A stretch of 28,865 nt of DNA from contig JBNJEL010000012.1 in the NCBI GenBank assembly GCA_051745835.1, positions 1 through 28,865 of the forward strand. Direction: 5' to 3'. This document shows, one piece after another, positions 1-8,329 of the stretch (its first letter is position 1; each line of letters begins with the position of its first letter). The translations under genes were made by a program, and so were the position numbers. The notes beneath the pieces were generated by a model. The model worked only from the letters and a program-made list of their open reading frames with translations. It made no database searches and had not been told where the DNA came from. The stretch comes from JBNJEL01 sp051745835 (GTDB lineage Bacteria > Bacillota > Halanaerobiia > Halobacteroidales > Acetohalobiaceae).

Positions 1-93
1 CTTAAGATCATTATTCTCGGCTCGCTTAATCACCTCTTGACGATCCTGATCGAACTTCGGAAAATCTAAGTGAGCATGAGTATCGACTAACAT
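1..93 (-). CDS. tatD: TatD family metal-dependent hydrolase, N-terminal fragment
   Basis: The first 31 codons of a gene that runs off the left edge. The translation begins MLVDTHAHLDFPKFDQDR, the metal-binding HxH start typical of TatD-type deoxyribonucleases. An AAGGAGGTG ribosome binding site lies at 101-109. It directly follows metG on the same strand, 18 bases after its stop, which is the metS-yabD order of Bacillus subtilis. The family consists of TIM-barrel metallohydrolases with exonuclease activity on DNA. Only the N-terminus is visible, so intactness cannot be judged. Confidence 0.88.
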   Translation of the reverse strand, partial: MLVDTHAHLDFPKFDQDRQEVIKRAENNDLK

Positions 94-111
94 CTCTTGT
101 CACCTCCTTAT

Positions 112-2076
112 CTATTGTACCTGACTACCGCTGGCAATATCCTGATCAACAGTAGTTAATGTTAAATCTCCTTCATCATTTGATGCTGCTAAGATCATCC
201 CGTTAGATTCGACACCAAAGATTGTTGCTGGTTCTAAGTTAGCAACCATTAATATCTTCTTGCCGACTAACTCTTCGGCGCTATAATGCTTAGCTACACC
301 GGCTACTAACTGTCGCTGTTTATCTCCTAACTCAACCTGTAACTTCAATAACTTATCGCTATCCTCAATTCGTTCTGCTGCAACTACCTCTGCTACTCTT
401 AAATCTACTTGGCTAAAGTCATCAAATGAGATTAGATTATCTGTCACTTCATCTTCCTCCTTATTCTCTGCTGTGTCATTTTCGCTATCTGCTGTACCAC
501 CAGTTAAGTCCGCTTCATCCTGCTGAGCAAAGTACTCTTCTACATCAACGCGAGGGAAGATTGGATCGCCGGGCTTGACTTCTAGACCTGGTTCTAATAA
601 GCCCCACTCTTCGGCATCAGACCAACTTTGATCATCAAGGTCAGCAGCAATACCTAACTGTTCCCAGATCTTATGTGGTGCTTTAGGTAAGAACGGCTGG
701 AGCACAATTGCTACCGTCCGCAGTGCTTCTAATAAATTGTAAAGTACCGTACCTAATTCATCAGCTTTACTCTCATCTTTAGCTAAGATCCATGGTGTTG
801 TCTGATCGATATACTTATTAGTCCGCCTAATGAAAGTCCATAAGTGTTCTAAAGCAGTACTAAATTCTAACTCTTCGATATCATCACTCATTGCTGTTAA
901 TTCTTGACGAGCTGTCTCCTTTAAATCTTCATCATAAGCAGTACTACCCTTAGGTTCAGGAATCACTTTATCACAGTACTGATCAACCATTGCTACTGTT
1001 CGGTTTAAGAGGTTACCTAAATCATTAGCTAAATCAGAGTTAATCCGTCCGATAAATGATTCCGTAGAGTAAGAACCATCACTACCAAAGGCAACCTCGC
1101 GCATTAGATAGTAACGTACTGCATCAATACCGAAATCATCAGCTAACTTAAGTGGATCGACAACATTCCCTTTCGATTTAGACATCTTACCGCCTTCAAC
1201 TGTTAAGAAACCATGACCAAAGATCTGCTTCGGTAGCGGCAAGTCTGCTGCCATTAAAATAGCAGGCCAGATAATCGTATGGAAACGTAAGATATCCTTA
1301 CCTACTAAGTGTACATCAGCTGGCCAAGCTTGCTCAAACCGCTCTTCATCGCTTCTAAAGCCAATCCCCGTTAAGTAACTAATTAATGCATCGAACCAAA
1401 CATAGATAACATGCTCCTCGTCTACTGGTACTGGAATCCCCCAGTCAAAAGAAGTACGTGAGATACAGAGATCATCTAAGCCCTCTTCGATAAAGTTAAT
1501 CATTTCGCTGCGCCGCTTGGCTGGTTGAATAAAGTCCGGATTCTCATCTAAGAAGTCCAATAACTGCTCTTCATACTTAGAGAGCTTAAAGAAGTAACTC
1601 TCCTCTTCCATCCATTCCACTTCACGATTACACTCTGGACAGTTACCATCTTCTAATTCTCGTTCAGACCAATAAGATTCGCATGGAGTACAGTAATAAC
1701 CTTCGTACTTATCCTTATAGATATCACCTTGCTCATAAATTTTCTTAAAGATATGCTGAACATCTTGCTTATGCTCTTGACTAGTAGTCCGCACAAATTC
1801 CGTATAATCTACTTCTAAGCGCTCCCAGACTTCTTTAAAGTTTTCGACAATGCCATCAATATATTCTAGTGGTTCCATCTCCCGCTGGGCTGCTGCTTTC
1901 TGTAATTTCTGACCATGTTCATCAGAACCAGTAATAAATTCTGCCTCATAACCCTGTAATTCTTTAAACTTAGTGATTACATCAGCAGCTGTTGAGGTAT
2001 AAGTATGTCCAATATGCAGTTTATCATTAGGATAGTAAATCGGGGTCGTAACATAAAACTTCTGCTTATCTGTCAT
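112..2076 (-). CDS. metG: Methionyl-tRNA synthetase with C-terminal tRNA-binding domain
   Basis: Charges tRNA-Met with methionine in the cytoplasm. The 654-residue protein has the class I signature HIGH at residues 21-24, the KMSKS loop at 297-301, and one CxxC...CxxC zinc knuckle with cysteines near 129, 132, 146 and 149. Residues about 545-654 form the dimerising OB-fold tRNA-binding domain (EMAP/Trbp111 type), joined by an acidic linker. This is the full-length form common in Firmicutes. An ATG start preceded by a GGAGTGA-like site is clear. The gene sits behind a T-box leader and is followed by tatD. No anomalies were seen. Confidence 0.97.
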   Translation of the reverse strand: MTDKQKFYVTTPIYYPNDKLHIGHTYTSTAADVITKFKELQGYEAEFITGSDEHGQKLQKAAAQREMEPLEYIDGIVENFKEVWERLEVDYTEFVRTTSQEHKQDVQHIFKKIYEQGDIYKDKYEGYYCTPCESYWSERELEDGNCPECNREVEWMEEESYFFKLSKYEEQLLDFLDENPDFIQPAKRRSEMINFIEEGLDDLCISRTSFDWGIPVPVDEEHVIYVWFDALISYLTGIGFRSDEERFEQAWPADVHLVGKDILRFHTIIWPAILMAADLPLPKQIFGHGFLTVEGGKMSKSKGNVVDPLKLADDFGIDAVRYYLMREVAFGSDGSYSTESFIGRINSDLANDLGNLLNRTVAMVDQYCDKVIPEPKGSTAYDEDLKETARQELTAMSDDIEELEFSTALEHLWTFIRRTNKYIDQTTPWILAKDESKADELGTVLYNLLEALRTVAIVLQPFLPKAPHKIWEQLGIAADLDDQSWSDAEEWGLLEPGLEVKPGDPIFPRVDVEEYFAQQDEADLTGGTADSENDTAENKEEDEVTDNLISFDDFSQVDLRVAEVVAAERIEDSDKLLKLQVELGDKQRQLVAGVAKHYSAEELVGKKILMVANLEPATIFGVESNGMILAASNDEGDLTLTTVDQDIASGSQVQ

Positions 2077-2107
2077 TTAGTTCACTCCTTTATTATTTTA
2101 GAAAATT

Positions 2108-2142
2108 AAAAAATCCTCTCATCCCTAATTAGGGACGAGAGG
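2108..2142 (-). terminator. Regulated terminator of the metG T-box leader
   Basis: The arms CCTCTCGTCCCTAA and TTAGGGATGAGAGG pair over 2115-2142 on the minus strand and are followed by TTTTTT. It lies 31 bases before metG and is the off state of the T-box switch. Confidence 0.9.
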
Positions 2143-2378
2143 TTAATCTTGTCGCGGTACCACCCTAGTTGTCATCAGACGATGACCACTCTCTAGCTGA
2201 TAACGGCAGCCAACCGATATGACCTACTTAAATTCAATCATATAGCTCCAGAACCATCTTCAGTACTCTCATTATCTCCGGCTCTCAGCGCCCCGGTTCT
2301 CTGTAAATAAATTAAGTACCTACTCTTTCCTTCACTGCTATAGTCTATAATTAACTTAAGATTATTATCTACACTTTA
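2108..2378 (-). promoter_or_regulatory. T-box leader of metG, apparent Met (AUG) specifier
   Basis: The minus strand carries the T-box sequence AGGGTGGTACCGCG at 2153-2166, followed by a terminator hairpin (arms within 2115-2142) and a run of Ts at 2108-2113. Upstream are the Stem I features: AGAGTA near the 5' end, the CTGAGAG distal element, and the GGAGC...TTGAA context that flanks the specifier. The triplet in the specifier position is ATG at 2239-2241, followed by the usual purine. Uncharged tRNA-Met should stabilise the antiterminator and switch on metG. The T-box and terminator are seen directly. The specifier assignment rests on pattern matching, not on a folded model. Confidence 0.92.
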
Positions 2379-2384
2379 ATTTAG

Positions 2385-2413
2385 AATATACATAATTTTA
2401 CTCACTTTGTCAA
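2385..2413 (-). promoter_or_regulatory. Sigma-A promoter of the metG leader
   Basis: A minus-strand TTGACA (2408-2413), a 17-base spacer and TATATT (2385-2390). It places the start point near 2378, just upstream of Stem I of the T-box leader, and lies between the HD-GYP gene and metG. Confidence 0.85.
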
Positions 2414-2456
2414 GGCTTTGGTTTGATTTGAGTCAGAAAAGATTAAAAATCATCCT

Positions 2457-3530
2457 CTATAATACCTGCTCAATATTGATATCTAATTTCTCATTTAAAT
2501 CAATCTTTTCTCCAGCTTTATTAGAATTGATTAACTTAACTACTGGTCTTAACCGCAGATTCTTATTATTACTGATAACTATTGCTTTATCTCCTGTACT
2601 TAATCTTACTTTTGTACCTACAGGATAGGGTATAATCACCTCTAAAAAGACTTCCACTAACTTACGATCTAATTTATTTTTAGTACAGTTAGCATAGAGA
2701 TACTCAATTACTTCATTAGCTATAATTCCTTCCCGATAAATACGATCACTAATCATCGAATCAAAGATTTCGGCTATCGCTACTATTCTAGAGTAATCAT
2801 TAATAAATCTCTTCTTTAGCCCTTTGGGATAACCCGTTCCATCACAATACTCATGATGTTGATAAGCCACCCGTGCAGAAGGCTTAGGTATCTCATCAAT
2901 CTCCTTTAAAATTTCATATCCATAGACAGTATGTTTTTTGATCTCTTGATACTCTATATTATTTAACTTGCTAGGTTTATTTAGTATTGAAGCTGGAACA
3001 TTTATCTTGCCTATATCATGTAAGAAAGCACCCAGACCTAATCTCTCTAATCGCATCTTACTATAATCTAGCTTCTTACCAATAATTAATGATAATAATG
3101 TTACATTAACTAGATGGGAAAGTGACTCATCTTCTAAATCCTTTAATTGATTGATAAATTCTAATAACTTATCTATCTGACTAATATTATTAGCAATAAT
3201 TTCAATTAACTCCATTAAGTCTTGATAATCTTTAAAACTAAATCTATTATTATCTAAATCTATCTGCTCAATAGATTGTCTAGTGATTAATAAAATCTCA
3301 TTCTCTAGATTCTGAGATGTCAATTCTTTCTTATCGGTAACTTCCTCCTTTACTTCTTCCTCTGGCTCTTCAATATAAATATCATAAATACCTAATTTAT
3401 ATAACTTCTGCAAGTGGCTCTCAGAGAGTTTGACCCCTTGTCTTAATAAGATAGTCCCGGAAGAAGTATAGATAGTTTTAGCCAGTGTAGCCCCTGGTTC
3501 CACCTCAGAAATCTCAACTAATGATTCCAT
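2457..3530 (-). CDS. HD-GYP domain protein, probable cyclic-di-GMP phosphodiesterase
   Basis: A protein of about 357 residues. The N-terminal 60 residues resemble the small domain that often precedes HD-GYP modules (repeated 'G..L...V...G..LL..G'), then comes an acidic, partly helical linker, then a full HD-GYP domain. The metal site HDIGK lies near residues 171-175 and HHE...DGTGYP near 225-235, so the catalytic residues are intact. Family members hydrolyse c-di-GMP to pGpG or GMP. No membrane segment is evident, so a cytosolic enzyme is likely. The start was set at ATG 3530: its GAGGTGA site (3540-3546) is 9 bases away, whereas the longer GTG start at 3539 touches that site. It is divergent from nhaC. 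Confidence 0.88.
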   Translation of the reverse strand: MESLVEISEVEPGATLAKTIYTSSGTILLRQGVKLSESHLQKLYKLGIYDIYIEEPEEEVKEEVTDKKELTSQNLENEILLITRQSIEQIDLDNNRFSFKDYQDLMELIEIIANNISQIDKLLEFINQLKDLEDESLSHLVNVTLLSLIIGKKLDYSKMRLERLGLGAFLHDIGKINVPASILNKPSKLNNIEYQEIKKHTVYGYEILKEIDEIPKPSARVAYQHHEYCDGTGYPKGLKKRFINDYSRIVAIAEIFDSMISDRIYREGIIANEVIEYLYANCTKNKLDRKLVEVFLEVIIPYPVGTKVRLSTGDKAIVISNNKNLRLRPVVKLINSNKAGEKIDLNEKLDINIEQVL

Positions 3531-3836
3531 TATCTTCACTCACCTCATAATCTATAATTTAATTGATTAACCATATGTCTATCCACTACTCTCTATGCTC
3601 TTCACCACAATTACTCTCAAAACAATGGTAAATATTTAAAATATTCAGATAATAAGAATAAAAAATTTACATATTTACTTATTATATATATTAGTTGCAG
3701 ATATTAATTATAAATCCTGCTTCTAAAATATAATTCTAAGATAAATTTGCATTATATATGACCATATAGTAAAATTTATTTTGGAATTTGTTTAATATCT
3801 TAATAACTATCCTAACAATCGAGAAAGGAGTTTCTT
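3531..3836. other. Intergenic region between divergent HD-GYP and nhaC genes
   Basis: A 306-base, very AT-rich gap between divergent genes. It should hold promoters for both. A weak plus-strand candidate is listed separately, and no convincing minus-strand promoter was found. No small ORF with a ribosome binding site and no strong hairpin was seen. Confidence 0.6.
3747..3775 (+). promoter_or_regulatory. Candidate promoter of nhaC
   Basis: TTGCAT (3747-3752), a 17-base spacer and TAAAAT (3770-3775), about 60 bases before the nhaC start. The -35 match is weak, so this is a suggestion only. Confidence 0.4.
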
Positions 3837-5225
3837 ATGACCTTAAATAGAAGCAAAAGAAGTCCTACAATCAAGGAAGCAGTAGGGATACTACTATCTG
3901 TTATCACAGTTATCTTAATCTCTTTAAGTAGTGCTTTAGTTTTAGAAGTGGCATTAATTTTAGGAGCGATGACAGCCGCTGTAGCGGGAGGCTATCTTGG
4001 TTATGCTTGGCAAGATATAGAACGAGGTTTAATCGAAGGAATCAAGAATGGATTAGGAGCCTGTATAATATTAATAATTATTGGTATGGTGATCGGGACT
4101 TGGATCTTAGGTGGCACCATTCAAACTATGATCTTTTATGGTTTAAAACTACTTACACCACAGATATTTTTACCGATTACTTTCTTTTTAGGTACAATCA
4201 CCTCTCTATTGATTGGAAGTTCATTTGGTACAATAGCTACTATAGGTATCGTATTGATGGGAGTAGCCAAAGGTTTGGGAATTCCAGCTAGCATTACAGC
4301 AGGAGCAATAGTATCAGGCTCAATGTTTGGAGATAAGATCTCTCCAATGTCCGATTCTACAAACTTAGCTGCGGCAATGAGTGGTACAAATCTATTTGAA
4401 CATATCAAGTCTATGTTCTATGTCTCCATTCCTACAGTTTTAATTAGTGTTACTCTCTATGGTATAATTGGTAAGTTATATATTACAAGTGATGTCGACC
4501 TACAGACTATAGAAAGAATTTTAAGCAACTTACAAGCTAACTTTAATATAAGTATTATTACTTTGATACCGCCATTAATTATGATTATCTTATCACTGCT
4601 TAAAGTACCAGCTATTATTTCGTTATCTACTAGCTTTATTACAGCAGCTACTTTTGCTATGATTACTCAAGGAGCTACCTTTTCAGAAATTATTAATATA
4701 GCAGCCACTGGTTATACTTCACAGACTGGTTATAAGTTAGTTGACGAACTTCTTACGCAAGGCGGCATTAATAATATGATGAATACAGTAGCTATTATTA
4801 TGGCAGGAACTGCTATGGGCGGTATTCTAGAAGAGACTAATGTTTTAAAAGTAGTACTTCAATCACTAATGAAGTATATCAAAAAGCCTAGAGATTTAAT
4901 TTTAAGCACACTTATATCTTCCTATATAATGTTATTTGCTACTGGAGAGATGATGGTTTCGATGATAATTCCAGGTCGTACTTTAGAATCAGCTTACGAG
5001 GAATTAAATATCAAGAAGAATGTTCTATCTAGAACTTTGGAAACATCAGCAACTTTAGGCTGTGCAGTACTTCCTTGGGGAGTAGTCTCCGTCTATATCC
5101 AAAATATTTTAGATGTAGGTTTAGAGTATATACCTTATACTTTTCTACCTTTTATCGCTCCAATTATTACCTTAATCTATGCTTTCACAGGTTTTGCACT
5201 CTTTAAAAGCGAATATAATACTTAA
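3837..5225 (+). CDS. nhaC: NhaC family Na+/H+ antiporter
   Basis: A 462-residue polytopic membrane protein with about 11-12 hydrophobic segments. The family signature GDKISPMSDSTNLAA lies near residues 165-180, and conserved Gly/Ser-rich helices such as 'LIGSSFGTIATIG' precede it. NhaC proteins exchange sodium (some malate-Na+/lactate) for protons across the cytoplasmic membrane. In a presumed halophile it would help keep internal Na+ low. The AAAGGAG site is 6 bases before the ATG. The gene stands alone on the plus strand and ends in a hairpin shared with herA. Substrate specificity (plain Na+/H+ or MleN/ArcD-like exchange) cannot be told from sequence alone. Confidence 0.9.
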   Translation: MTLNRSKRSPTIKEAVGILLSVITVILISLSSALVLEVALILGAMTAAVAGGYLGYAWQDIERGLIEGIKNGLGACIILIIIGMVIGTWILGGTIQTMIFYGLKLLTPQIFLPITFFLGTITSLLIGSSFGTIATIGIVLMGVAKGLGIPASITAGAIVSGSMFGDKISPMSDSTNLAAAMSGTNLFEHIKSMFYVSIPTVLISVTLYGIIGKLYITSDVDLQTIERILSNLQANFNISIITLIPPLIMIILSLLKVPAIISLSTSFITAATFAMITQGATFSEIINIAATGYTSQTGYKLVDELLTQGGINNMMNTVAIIMAGTAMGGILEETNVLKVVLQSLMKYIKKPRDLILSTLISSYIMLFATGEMMVSMIIPGRTLESAYEELNIKKNVLSRTLETSATLGCAVLPWGVVSVYIQNILDVGLEYIPYTFLPFIAPIITLIYAFTGFALFKSEYNT

Positions 5226-5241
5226 TTAAGTTACTTTAATC

Positions 5242-5266
5242 TAGCCCACCAAATTCTGGTGGGCTA
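5242..5266. terminator. Bidirectional terminator between nhaC and herA
   Basis: A perfect 10-base-pair hairpin, TAGCCCACCA / TGGTGGGCTA, with a 5-base loop, lying between two convergent genes. The T tracts on both sides are interrupted, so efficiency is uncertain. Confidence 0.75.
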
Positions 5267-5282
5267 TTAACTTCTTGACAAC

Positions 5283-7148
5283 TTAATCACTCTGTCTCTT
5301 ATAGATGCCATTTCCTATAAATGATTCTGCTTTAACTAACTTATCCTTCTCTACTAACTCATCTAATCTCTCTTTAAGCTCATTGCGGGATAAGGAAGTA
5401 TCATCTAATTCCTGTCTCATACTTTTAAGTAATTCCAACAGCTCATTATCTGCTGCTGGTAAATACTTAGTTACTGCACTTAAGAATTCATCTTCTGCTG
5501 CCGCACTCCTTGCTTCTAACTCATCAAATGGATTTTCCGTATGAGGACTAGTCGTCTTAGCCACTCTAATTCTAATTGGCATCGTCCGCCCAAAGATAGC
5601 CGAAGACATAAAAGCATCTCCTGATCTTAGATAAGGTAACCGCTTCGCCTCTTCAGCTGTAATATCGGTCTCCTGTTTAATAATCTCAATATCTGATGCT
5701 CGTACTGTACGAAAGACAAACTTAGTATTTAACTGAGCAGTAACCGTCTCTTCTAATAATGTAGGACGCTGCGTTGCCAAAATAAGAAAGGTACCATACT
5801 TTCGTCCTTCTTGAGAGATCTGTTTAATAATTCGTTTCGCTGGTGATTCATAACCCTTCGGGGCAAAGTTATGTGCCTCATCAGTAGCAATCATAAATGG
5901 CGGGAAGTAGTCAGCGGTTTCGTTGCGATACTCTGCATCTTTATAATCTCTTCGCTGACGGTAGAGATTACCTAACAGATAAGTAGCAAAGACCTGTAAT
6001 AATCTAATCGTACCCTGCACCACTACTAACTTCCGCGACTGAAGTGCATCCTCAATAGCTGTAATACTCTCTCGAAAGAGCCCATCGCGTTCTAATCTAT
6101 TCAACCGCCAGATAACACCATTAATCGAACTCTGATGTAAGCTACCATAATCATTAAGTAAGCCTAAGTAAGTCTCATACTCATCCTTTTGATAGCCTTC
6201 CACCTCCCCCGATCTTAAGCGCTGTTGAATCTTATTCTTACCTAAGTTCATTGCTTCCTGTAAATTCTCTAACCGACTATGAAAAGTATGAAACGAATCA
6301 GGTTTACCCTGGGGATTATGCAGACTCTCTACTACATTATTCATTGAATCACTTAAATCACTAGCTGCTGCTAATAGTTCAGTCAAATCCTTAGTAGAGA
6401 GATCTGTAAACTTCACTCCCACTTGTTGTCCCACCTGAAAGATCTCAAATTGGTCAGTAAAGTCCTCCTTAAACTCATCCGGCAGCCGGTCATAATCAGC
6501 CTCAGCACTAAAGTCCATCTCAAAGTGCGGATCAAAGACTAAAGTAGGAATCTCTAACTTCATTAACTCCTCTAACATCACCCGCATCCCAAAAGACTTA
6601 CCAGAACCAGAACCGCCGAAGATACCAATATGTGGATATTGATGCATCTCACGCACCTTAAAGTTAAATGGTATTCCTTCCTGCTTTTGAACACCATCTT
6701 CATTCAATAAGTAAGCTATATCTTGTAAGTGATCATCCATCTCTGCAGTCATCTCTTCTGTTCCTTTAACCACACCTAAGACCAATCCCTCACTCGGCTG
6801 CTCCTTAATCATTAAATCTTTAACTTCCGCAAAATCCGGTATCTCTACAGGCACGCCAGTCTTAACTGGATAGGCAGCTTCAGTTAATAACTTCACCTGA
6901 GCAATATTGATCTCATCTTCTTCAATATCATAACCGATACTCCGCAGCGATTCAATCACACCTTTATCTACAAATGAATCATCAATCGAGAGAGGAATGA
7001 AACGATTATAAGATTGCGTTTCTACCACTTCCCCTAACGGATTGCCCAAATCCTCATCTAAAATCTTTACAATCTCATTCGTTCTAAACTTCCGCTCTCT
7101 AGAGGCAACATGAACTTCCCGCTGCGTTGTTAAACCTACTACCTGCAT
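5283..7148 (-). CDS. herA: HerA-family hexameric DNA translocase/ATPase
   Basis: A 621-residue protein. An N-terminal beta-barrel-like region (about 1-110) is followed by a RecA-like core: Walker A GGSGSGKS near 178-185, the following strand LVFDPH, Walker B MIATDEAHNF near 419-428 with the catalytic glutamate, and a QEGRKYGTFLILATQRP segment carrying the sensor/arginine residues of the HerA/FtsK group. HerA hexamers pump DNA into the NurA nuclease during end processing in archaea, and some bacterial relatives act in defence. The gene is 27 bases behind nurA in one operon. ATG 7148 was chosen because the longer GTG start (7157) lies inside the AGGGGTG ribosome site. Confidence 0.92.
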   Translation of the reverse strand: MQVVGLTTQREVHVASRERKFRTNEIVKILDEDLGNPLGEVVETQSYNRFIPLSIDDSFVDKGVIESLRSIGYDIEEDEINIAQVKLLTEAAYPVKTGVPVEIPDFAEVKDLMIKEQPSEGLVLGVVKGTEEMTAEMDDHLQDIAYLLNEDGVQKQEGIPFNFKVREMHQYPHIGIFGGSGSGKSFGMRVMLEELMKLEIPTLVFDPHFEMDFSAEADYDRLPDEFKEDFTDQFEIFQVGQQVGVKFTDLSTKDLTELLAAASDLSDSMNNVVESLHNPQGKPDSFHTFHSRLENLQEAMNLGKNKIQQRLRSGEVEGYQKDEYETYLGLLNDYGSLHQSSINGVIWRLNRLERDGLFRESITAIEDALQSRKLVVVQGTIRLLQVFATYLLGNLYRQRRDYKDAEYRNETADYFPPFMIATDEAHNFAPKGYESPAKRIIKQISQEGRKYGTFLILATQRPTLLEETVTAQLNTKFVFRTVRASDIEIIKQETDITAEEAKRLPYLRSGDAFMSSAIFGRTMPIRIRVAKTTSPHTENPFDELEARSAAAEDEFLSAVTKYLPAADNELLELLKSMRQELDDTSLSRNELKERLDELVEKDKLVKAESFIGNGIYKRQSD

Positions 7149-7175
7149 CTTATTCACCCCTCTTAATTAATCAGC

Positions 7176-8165
7176 TTAATAAATTCTTTCATCACGCTTA
7201 GTCGCAAATAACTGACGCTGTAAATCAGAATCAATATAAGTATCCATCAAACCCTGCATCATCTTATCTGTAATTCTAACCTCACCATCTACAATATCGA
7301 GCCAGAGTGGAATCCCACGTCCATCCTCCGGTGTTAAAGTAAAGATTACTTCTGCTACTTCCTGCAGACTATCCTTCTGTTCAGGCAAGGTATCAAGCCC
7401 AATCACCTGTGGATCGCGACTAGTACGCAAAAAGGAAGTCATTAGATCGCGCTTAAAAGATAGTGGCAGCATCTCTCCATATTCCAAAATACCAAATAAT
7501 AGCTCACGATCATAAAACCCTGCCAACTCATCAGCAATCAACTTTCCTACTTCATCTGTACCAATCTCCTCAATCACGCCAACCAATAAGACCTCCTCAG
7601 CAATAGCTAATTGGCGCAGTTCTTCCCAATCATCCTCTGCCTCTATCCGGTATCTAATCAGTGAACCATCCAACATAATTAGCTTCGGCTGCCACTTCTT
7701 AATAGCTTTCCTAGCGACCTCTAATTCTAAAGCGGCTAACTTAGAAGTCTTAATCTTATTAGCTGCGTACTGCTCATTAATCTGTTGTTGGTTCTGCTGA
7801 TGATGATCGATTAATTCCTCAATTTCTGCCTGAGAACAAGAAACTAATGGACAGAAAAGATCAGTTGCTGTAATATCCTCCTTCGATGTATTCTTAGCTA
7901 ATGCCTGTAATAAAAATAGATAATGCGGATAATTCCCGCCCACCTTATTTAATGATCCATCTACTCCTACAATCACTTGATCTGCTATCCATTGATTCAA
8001 TCTCGACTGCGACATTTGATTTAACTGAACAAACTCCTTTAATTCCGTCTCAATTCGTGCCCGCAAGCTCTTTTTATCTCTAATCTGTTCGGTAGAGTAC
8101 TTCTCTTTTAATTCTTGATTAACATTAACTAATGAAGTTTTTAATTCATCAGAGATCTCTAACAC
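7176..8165 (-). CDS. nurA: NurA domain DNA nuclease
   Basis: A 329-residue protein of the NurA family (RNase H-like fold, Mn-dependent 5'-3' exonuclease and endonuclease in archaea). Visible motifs are VGVDGS near residue 69, IMLDGSL near 166 and WLDIVDGE near 290, which place the expected acidic metal ligands. A glutamine-rich helix lies near 120-130. The start is GTG with a strong AAGGAGGAG site. It is first in the two-gene nurA-herA unit, which supports both assignments. Family membership is well supported. The in vivo role (recombinational repair or phage defence) is open. Confidence 0.87.
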   Translation of the reverse strand: MLEISDELKTSLVNVNQELKEKYSTEQIRDKKSLRARIETELKEFVQLNQMSQSRLNQWIADQVIVGVDGSLNKVGGNYPHYLFLLQALAKNTSKEDITATDLFCPLVSCSQAEIEELIDHHQQNQQQINEQYAANKIKTSKLAALELEVARKAIKKWQPKLIMLDGSLIRYRIEAEDDWEELRQLAIAEEVLLVGVIEEIGTDEVGKLIADELAGFYDRELLFGILEYGEMLPLSFKRDLMTSFLRTSRDPQVIGLDTLPEQKDSLQEVAEVIFTLTPEDGRGIPLWLDIVDGEVRITDKMMQGLMDTYIDSDLQRQLFATKRDERIY

Positions 8166-8252
8166 TACTCTCTCCTCCTTACTAACATCTATCAGTTTAC
8201 TTCATCATCTCCAACAACTTTCCCTTCATTATTAAAAAAAGACTGTTAAGTA

Positions 8253-8281
8253 TTGACTCTGTCTGGAAATTATAGTATAAT
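8253..8281 (+). promoter_or_regulatory. Sigma-A promoter of abrB
   Basis: TTGACT (8253-8258), exactly 17 bases, then consensus TATAAT (8276-8281). The predicted start point is near 8288, about 42 bases before the abrB ATG. This is one of the strongest promoters in the window. Confidence 0.9.
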
Positions 8282-8296
8282 TTACTCAGAAATGCT

Positions 8297-8313
8297 TGTC
8301 GAAAATTGAAAAA
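8297..8313 (+). promoter_or_regulatory. Candidate Spo0A binding site (0A boxes) in the abrB leader
   Basis: An exact 0A box TGTCGAA at 8297-8303, inside TTGTCGAAAA, lies about 10 bases downstream of the predicted start point. A degenerate second copy, TGAAAAA (8307-8313), sits exactly 10 bases further on, which is the spacing of tandem 0A boxes. In B. subtilis, phosphorylated Spo0A represses abrB from sites in this position. The sequence match is seen; binding is inferred. Confidence 0.65.
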
Positions 8314-8329
8314 GAAGGAGGTCTAAACA

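Noticed and set aside
1843..1849. Spo0A-box-like heptamer on the minus strand (also at 10531-10537 and, plus strand, 17885-17891)
   Set aside because: All three lie inside coding sequence, and a few chance matches to a 7-base motif are expected in a window of this size.
2407..2628. Plus-strand ORF of 73 codons
   Set aside because: It lies over the metG promoter and the 3' end of the HD-GYP gene on the other strand, has no ribosome site, and reads as low-complexity hydrophobic sequence.
4007..4408. ORFs in other frames over nhaC
   Set aside because: They are shadows of the clear NhaC reading frame and have no ribosome sites of their own.
5305..8083. Plus-strand ORFs opposite herA and nurA (5305-5544, 7901-8083)
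   Set aside because: They are serine/leucine-rich antisense shadows of well-supported genes.
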